Assembly (NCBI GenBank): GCA_023379005.1
Contig: JAMCTG010000004.1
Span: forward strand, 1-64,000
Origin: Candidatus Babelota bacterium
GTDB lineage: Bacteria > Babelota > Babeliae > Babelales > Babelaceae
DNA length: 64,000 nucleotides
Direction: 5' to 3'
Within the stretch, counting starts at the first letter, position 1; every line of letters begins with the position of its first letter. The position numbers and the translations under genes are program-made. Shown here one piece after another: positions 60,565-64,000 of the stretch. Under the pieces are notes generated by a model. It was not told the origin of the DNA. It saw only the letters and a list, made by a program, of their open reading frames with translations, and made no database searches.

Positions 60565-61275
60565 TTAACTCAACGTTGTTTTGAGCATAACAAGATCGGC
60601 TGGTTGTGCAATAGTTATAACTTTTTTTCCAGGAAGCGCTTTCATTATATCTTTTGAAAGCTCAATTCCAGGAGTTGGAACAATAATAATATCACAATCA
60701 TCAAATCTAGATAATAACTTTTTCATTGAGTGAGGTTTGGTTAAATTCTTTACAACATATTTTTTTAAATTTTTTGCATCAATAATTTCTTTTGCATCAA
60801 CACAAGAAATTAAAGGCACTTGAAGATTTTTAAAATCAATTTTCTCAAAATAAATAATAAAATCATCAATAATATCTATGTTTAGTTGACTATCTAATTG
60901 ATCAGTCGATTTATTTTGTAAAAATTCAGTAAGTTTAGAAAGTATATATAATCCATCAGGAAAGCTTAACCCTTTTGCAGTTGTAATAGCACTAAATTCG
61001 CCTATTCCCATTCCAGCTACTTTGTCTATTTTTATACCTGTTTCTTTAATTAATGCTGCAGTTGCAACGCTGACAAGAAATAATGAAAGAAAGGCATTTT
61101 GCAATTTTGAAAGTTCAGATTCAGAAGATGCAAAACATAATTTTACAAAATTTATATTTACGCAATTAGAAGCTTCTTCAAAATATTCTTGGATCAAACG
61201 AGAATCATCGTAAAGGTCTTTGGCCATACCAACAAATTGGCTGCCATAGTCTGGGAAAAAAATTCCTATTTTCAT
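60565..61275 (-). CDS. FabD-like protein lacking the catalytic serine
   Basis: 236 residues, shorter than FabD (about 300). MKIGIFFPDYGSQFVGMAKDL parallels the FPGQGSQ start, FLSLFLVSVATAAL follows, and VAGMGIGEFSAITTAKGLSF aligns with the nucleophile motif GHSLGEYSAL but reads G-M-G-I-G-E: both the His and the Ser nucleophile are replaced. The C-terminal region is short. Malonyl transfer is therefore unlikely; a structural or ACP-binding role, or decay, is possible. Position next to acpP supports the homology. Confidence 0.8.
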   Translation of the reverse strand: MKIGIFFPDYGSQFVGMAKDLYDDSRLIQEYFEEASNCVNINFVKLCFASSESELSKLQNAFLSLFLVSVATAALIKETGIKIDKVAGMGIGEFSAITTAKGLSFPDGLYILSKLTEFLQNKSTDQLDSQLNIDIIDDFIIYFEKIDFKNLQVPLISCVDAKEIIDAKNLKKYVVKNLTKPHSMKKLLSRFDDCDIIIVPTPGIELSKDIMKALPGKKVITIAQPADLVMLKTTLS

Positions 61276-61320
61276 ATAACCTCCGAGTCATGAAAATGAA
61301 TATTTTTAATTTTTAAGTAA

Positions 61321-62715
61321 TTAAATTTTATTTATTAAGTTATTTATTCGATTTATGCTTTCCGATTTTCCAATTAAATTATAAAGATCAGCAATAGCTG
61401 GCGCATGAATTTTTCCAGTCAATGCAAAACGTATTGGCTTTGCTAGATATGACAACTCAATATTCTCTTTGCCACAAAATTGTTTAACAAATTCAGAATC
61501 AATTTTTTCTTTTTTTTCTAATTCTTTAATAAAATCTAACAAGACTTTTTTCAAATTTAAATCGATACTAAATTCTAAATTTTTAACATCATAAATTTGT
61601 ATATTGTAAATATCTTTTAGCTCTTGTATCAATTCTTTTAAGGTTTTAACTCTTTGTTTATAAAGATCTACAAAACCATGAACTTGTTCAAGATTCCATT
61701 TAGCAAAGTATTGAATAAAATTTTTATCTAAATCTCTTTCAATAATCTCGATAATTTCTTTTGCGCTCAATTTTTTTAAATAAACACTATTTAGCCACTG
61801 CAACTTTGCAATATCAAAAAATGCACCCTTTTTACTTACATCTTTAAGTAAAAAGTTTTTAATCATTTCATCAGTTGTAAAAATTTCTTGATCTTTATAA
61901 GCCCAGCCCAACCGTACCAAATAATTACATAATGCTGATGCTAAATATCCTTCATTTTTATAATCTAAAACTGCAACGGCAGCATCACGCTTGCTTAACT
62001 TTTTTCCATCTTTTCCTAAAATTAAAGGCAAGTGAGCAAATTCAGGAATTTCATATCCGCAAGCTTGATATAATAAAATTTGTTTTGGAGTATTAGATAA
62101 ATGTTCTTCGCCACGAATTACATGAGAAATTTTCATAAAAGCATCATCAACAATAACTACAAAGTTATACATTGGCATGCCATCAGAACGCAAAATAATA
62201 AAATCATCAAACTGATCTGTATCGAAAGAAACTGAACCGCGAATTAAATCGTCAAATGAAATTGTTATAGATTTTTCAGGTAATTTAAATCTAACAACAA
62301 ATGGCTTGTCGACATTTTCAGGATAATTTTTATTCCTGCAAAGACCATCGTATTTTACATATCCTTCTTGTGCAGCACTTGCTCCAAGTCTTTTTGTTAA
62401 TTCTTCTTGAGTACAAATGCATCTATATGCTTTGCCCTCATCCAATAATTTTTTTGCTACTCGTTTATGTTCTTCTATTCTTGTGGATTGAATAACAATA
62501 GGTTCATCGCTATGCAGAGATGCCCAGCCAAGTGAATTTAAAATTGATTCAAGATATTCAGGTTTTGATCTCTCTAAATCTGTATCTTCAACACGAATTA
62601 AAAATTTTCCATCATTGTGCTTGGCAAAAAGCCAATTAAAAAGAGCTGTTCGAAGGCCCCCAATATGCAAATGTCCGGTAGGAGAAGGAGCAAATCTGAC
62701 TCTGATTTTATTCAT
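61321..62715 (-). CDS. gltX: Glutamyl-tRNA synthetase
   Basis: 464 residues. RFAPSPTGHLHIGGLRTALFN contains the HIGH motif, and GKDGKKLSKRDAAVAVLDY the KMSKS-like loop. Charges tRNA-Glu; if the genome lacks glutaminyl-tRNA synthetase it may also charge tRNA-Gln, which cannot be judged here. Located 3 bases after the TPR gene. Confidence 0.97.
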   Translation of the reverse strand: MNKIRVRFAPSPTGHLHIGGLRTALFNWLFAKHNDGKFLIRVEDTDLERSKPEYLESILNSLGWASLHSDEPIVIQSTRIEEHKRVAKKLLDEGKAYRCICTQEELTKRLGASAAQEGYVKYDGLCRNKNYPENVDKPFVVRFKLPEKSITISFDDLIRGSVSFDTDQFDDFIILRSDGMPMYNFVVIVDDAFMKISHVIRGEEHLSNTPKQILLYQACGYEIPEFAHLPLILGKDGKKLSKRDAAVAVLDYKNEGYLASALCNYLVRLGWAYKDQEIFTTDEMIKNFLLKDVSKKGAFFDIAKLQWLNSVYLKKLSAKEIIEIIERDLDKNFIQYFAKWNLEQVHGFVDLYKQRVKTLKELIQELKDIYNIQIYDVKNLEFSIDLNLKKVLLDFIKELEKKEKIDSEFVKQFCGKENIELSYLAKPIRFALTGKIHAPAIADLYNLIGKSESINRINNLINKI

Positions 62716-62718
62716 TAA

Positions 62719-63360
62719 TTAACTCAAAAATTCTAATTTTGAATGTGCAGCATTTGCCCAGACTGAATCTTTTGACGCAATTTGCATCATTTTTTGCCAA
62801 CTATTTTTAGCTTCATTAATTTGACCGTTTACAAATGCATTATTGCCTAAATAGTACAATGACATATCTTTGTAAGGATTCGCATTTTCCTGTGCTAAAT
62901 TTTCTAATGTAAGTTTTCCTTGATGCGCAATATCTTTATCTTTTGAATCCATCTGCATTAATGATAATTTAATTTTGTATAAATAATAAATTGGCGAATT
63001 GGATGATAAATTTTTAACAGCGTCTTGCATTAATTGCAGTGCTCTTTTTTCATCACCTTGTCTTAAAACAGCATCAGATTCATATGTAAGAAAATATGGC
63101 ACTAAATGTGATTTTGAATATTTTTGGTGCGCAACTTCAAATGCATGTTCAACATCTTTCCACGTGCTCAAATTATCTCCTTGCAATGCCTGATTATATT
63201 CTTGCATTGCTTGCGCAAATAAATTGTGTGCACCTTCTTCATAACTTTTTGAGTATAATTTATATCCAAACCACGCACCAACGATTGCTAATGCTAAGAT
63301 CGCTAAAATTATAGTATTTCTAACTTCTTTATTTTGAACCAATTCTTGCAAATTCATCAT
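62719..63360 (-). CDS. Membrane-anchored TPR protein (YfgM-like)
   Basis: 213 residues. A membrane helix (TIILAILALAIVGAWFGYKL) near the N-terminus, then TPR-like helical pairs (VEHAFEVAHQKYSKSHLVPY; LYYLGNNAFVNGQINEAKNS). The layout resembles YfgM, a SecYEG-associated periplasmic TPR protein that works with PpiD; a PpiD-like protein is encoded at 33855-35456. Confidence 0.78.
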   Translation of the reverse strand: MMNLQELVQNKEVRNTIILAILALAIVGAWFGYKLYSKSYEEGAHNLFAQAMQEYNQALQGDNLSTWKDVEHAFEVAHQKYSKSHLVPYFLTYESDAVLRQGDEKRALQLMQDAVKNLSSNSPIYYLYKIKLSLMQMDSKDKDIAHQGKLTLENLAQENANPYKDMSLYYLGNNAFVNGQINEAKNSWQKMMQIASKDSVWANAAHSKLEFLS

Positions 63361-63398
63361 TCAACTTCCCGATTAAATTTTTTTTGTTTTTATAGACA

Positions 63399-63437
63399 AA
63401 CAACGGATTAACCAAGCTTCATGGCTCATCCGTTGTT
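63399..63437 (-). terminator. Hairpin after rpmF
   Basis: AACAACGGAT / ATCCGTTGTT, 10-bp stem with a large loop, on the downstream side of rpmF. The T-run is weak (TTGTC), so it may be a terminator or a processing hairpin. Confidence 0.6.
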
Positions 63438-63453
63438 AAAAATTAATTAAAAA

Positions 63454-63732
63454 TTACTTGTTTTCTGCAGTTTGTTTTTGCTCTTGTTGTGCATATTTTG
63501 CTTGAAGTTTTTGAGCAACTGCTTGGCGCTCTTGGCCTCTTTTTGCAGATCTTTCTTTTTTTGTAACCATAATTTTTTTGCCTTTATAATGGCCACAATT
63601 CATACATACTGTATGTGGATTGATTGGTTCTTGGCAATGAGAACATGCAGTAAAAATTTGAGGTTTAATACCCTTATTGGCCGATCTTTGATCTCTACGA
63701 CGCTTGGACGTCTTTCTTTTAGGTACTGGCAT
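63454..63732 (-). CDS. rpmF: 50S ribosomal protein L32 with a C-terminal extension
   Basis: 92 residues; typical bL32 has about 57-60. MPVPKRKTSKRRRDQRSANK is the invariant start, and two CxxC pairs (CSHC, CMNC) form a zinc ribbon. The last about 30 residues are a Gln/Lys/Ala-rich helix (RQAVAQKLQAKYAQQEQKQT) absent from most L32. Ribosomal component. Confidence 0.95.
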   Translation of the reverse strand: MPVPKRKTSKRRRDQRSANKGIKPQIFTACSHCQEPINPHTVCMNCGHYKGKKIMVTKKERSAKRGQERQAVAQKLQAKYAQQEQKQTAENK

Positions 63733-63870
63733 ACTAATAATTCCTGTTGATCAATAATTAATAAACAATATTTTATTGATAATTATATAACATATTCAAA
63801 AAAAGGGCAAAATTTATCTATTTAAATATGCAAGCTAGAATTATTAATATTTCTATTTGTCAACAGATAT

Positions 63871-64000
63871 TATATTGCCTGCCACAAACCTGCAAAGTTT
63901 TGCTCAATTTTGCCATCCATCTGCATTTGAAAAAGTGTATTTTGCAAGTTACTCACATCAATTTGTGCAACATCTAAAATTTCATCAAATGAAACAGCCT
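63871..64000 (-). CDS. dprA: DNA processing protein DprA, C-terminal end (5' part outside window)
   Basis: 43 codons visible. VSFDEILDVAQIDVSNLQNT then LFQMQMDGKIEQNFAGLWQAI matches the C-terminal winged helix of DprA/Smf (helix, then L-x-x-M-x-x-D-G-x-I and an aromatic end). DprA loads RecA on incoming single-stranded DNA. With pseudopilin-like genes at 4.1-5.3 kb this suggests natural competence. Confidence 0.7.

Overview
The window is a piece of a very AT-rich bacterial chromosome, roughly 25-30 % GC by eye. It carries housekeeping genes interleaved with an unusually large set of small secreted proteins. Ten ankyrin-repeat (ANK) proteins with N-terminal signal peptides, F-box-like segments in three of them, Cys-rich major-outer-membrane-like proteins, decaying gene relics and sparse metabolism together suggest an obligate intracellular symbiont or parasite of protists. 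The closest match I know is the phylum Candidatus Dependentiae (TM6). That placement is inference from gene content, not a database result.

Layout. 0-5.3 kb: photolyase (cut by the window edge), an orphan MshEN-domain protein, a secreted protein with a degenerate J-domain, and three overlapping pseudopilin-like genes. 5.4-8.8 kb: rplI-dnaB, a GC-rich hairpin element, a methyltransferase and ruvC. 8.8-11.6 kb: four ANK genes. 11.7-16.5 kb: recF and dnaN, an F-box-like/ANK gene, proS. 16.5-25.0 kb: accessory region with two gene relics (pyrF tail, MFS transporter tail), two ANK genes, a four-member family of small secreted proteins flanking dacB, and a run of very small genes ending in a Gln/Asn-rich protein. 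25.0-37.6 kb: mostly core genes on the minus strand (FkbM methyltransferase, xer recombinase, ymdB-rny, zapA, rplT-rpmI-infC, recA, PpiD/SurA-like, SPOR protein, miaA, carD). 37.7-40.3 kb: two more ANK genes and two secreted proteins. 40.3-46 kb: dnaK with an HspR-type operator, ychF, hspR-htpX. 46-52 kb: doxX, maf, tRNA-Gln, spoVG, rsmH-murF, gmd. 52-64 kb: ftsK, a vapBC-like module, uppP, two Cys-rich outer-membrane-like paralogues, acpP with a degenerate fabD homologue, gltX, a TPR protein, rpmF and the end of dprA.

How the genes fit together. The main pattern is at the C-termini of the secreted accessory proteins. Six end in a eukaryotic-type CaaX box (CDIV, CNIV, CNLV, CDLI, CSVM, CNIV) and a seventh ends in CCC. 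Four of the six are ANK proteins, two of which also carry an F-box-like segment, the same overall architecture as Legionella AnkB, whose CaaX box is lipidated by the host. The other two, and the CCC protein, belong to a new-looking small family marked by an FIN motif just after the signal peptide. One of these has a CISCKC cluster resembling the palmitoylated tail of H-Ras. I propose a set of secreted effectors that use host prenylation to reach host membranes. How they would cross the outer membrane is unknown; the pseudopilin-like genes are a speculative candidate.

The other main observation is regulatory: a HAIR-like inverted repeat upstream of dnaK together with hspR-htpX 3.6 kb downstream implies HspR control of heat shock.
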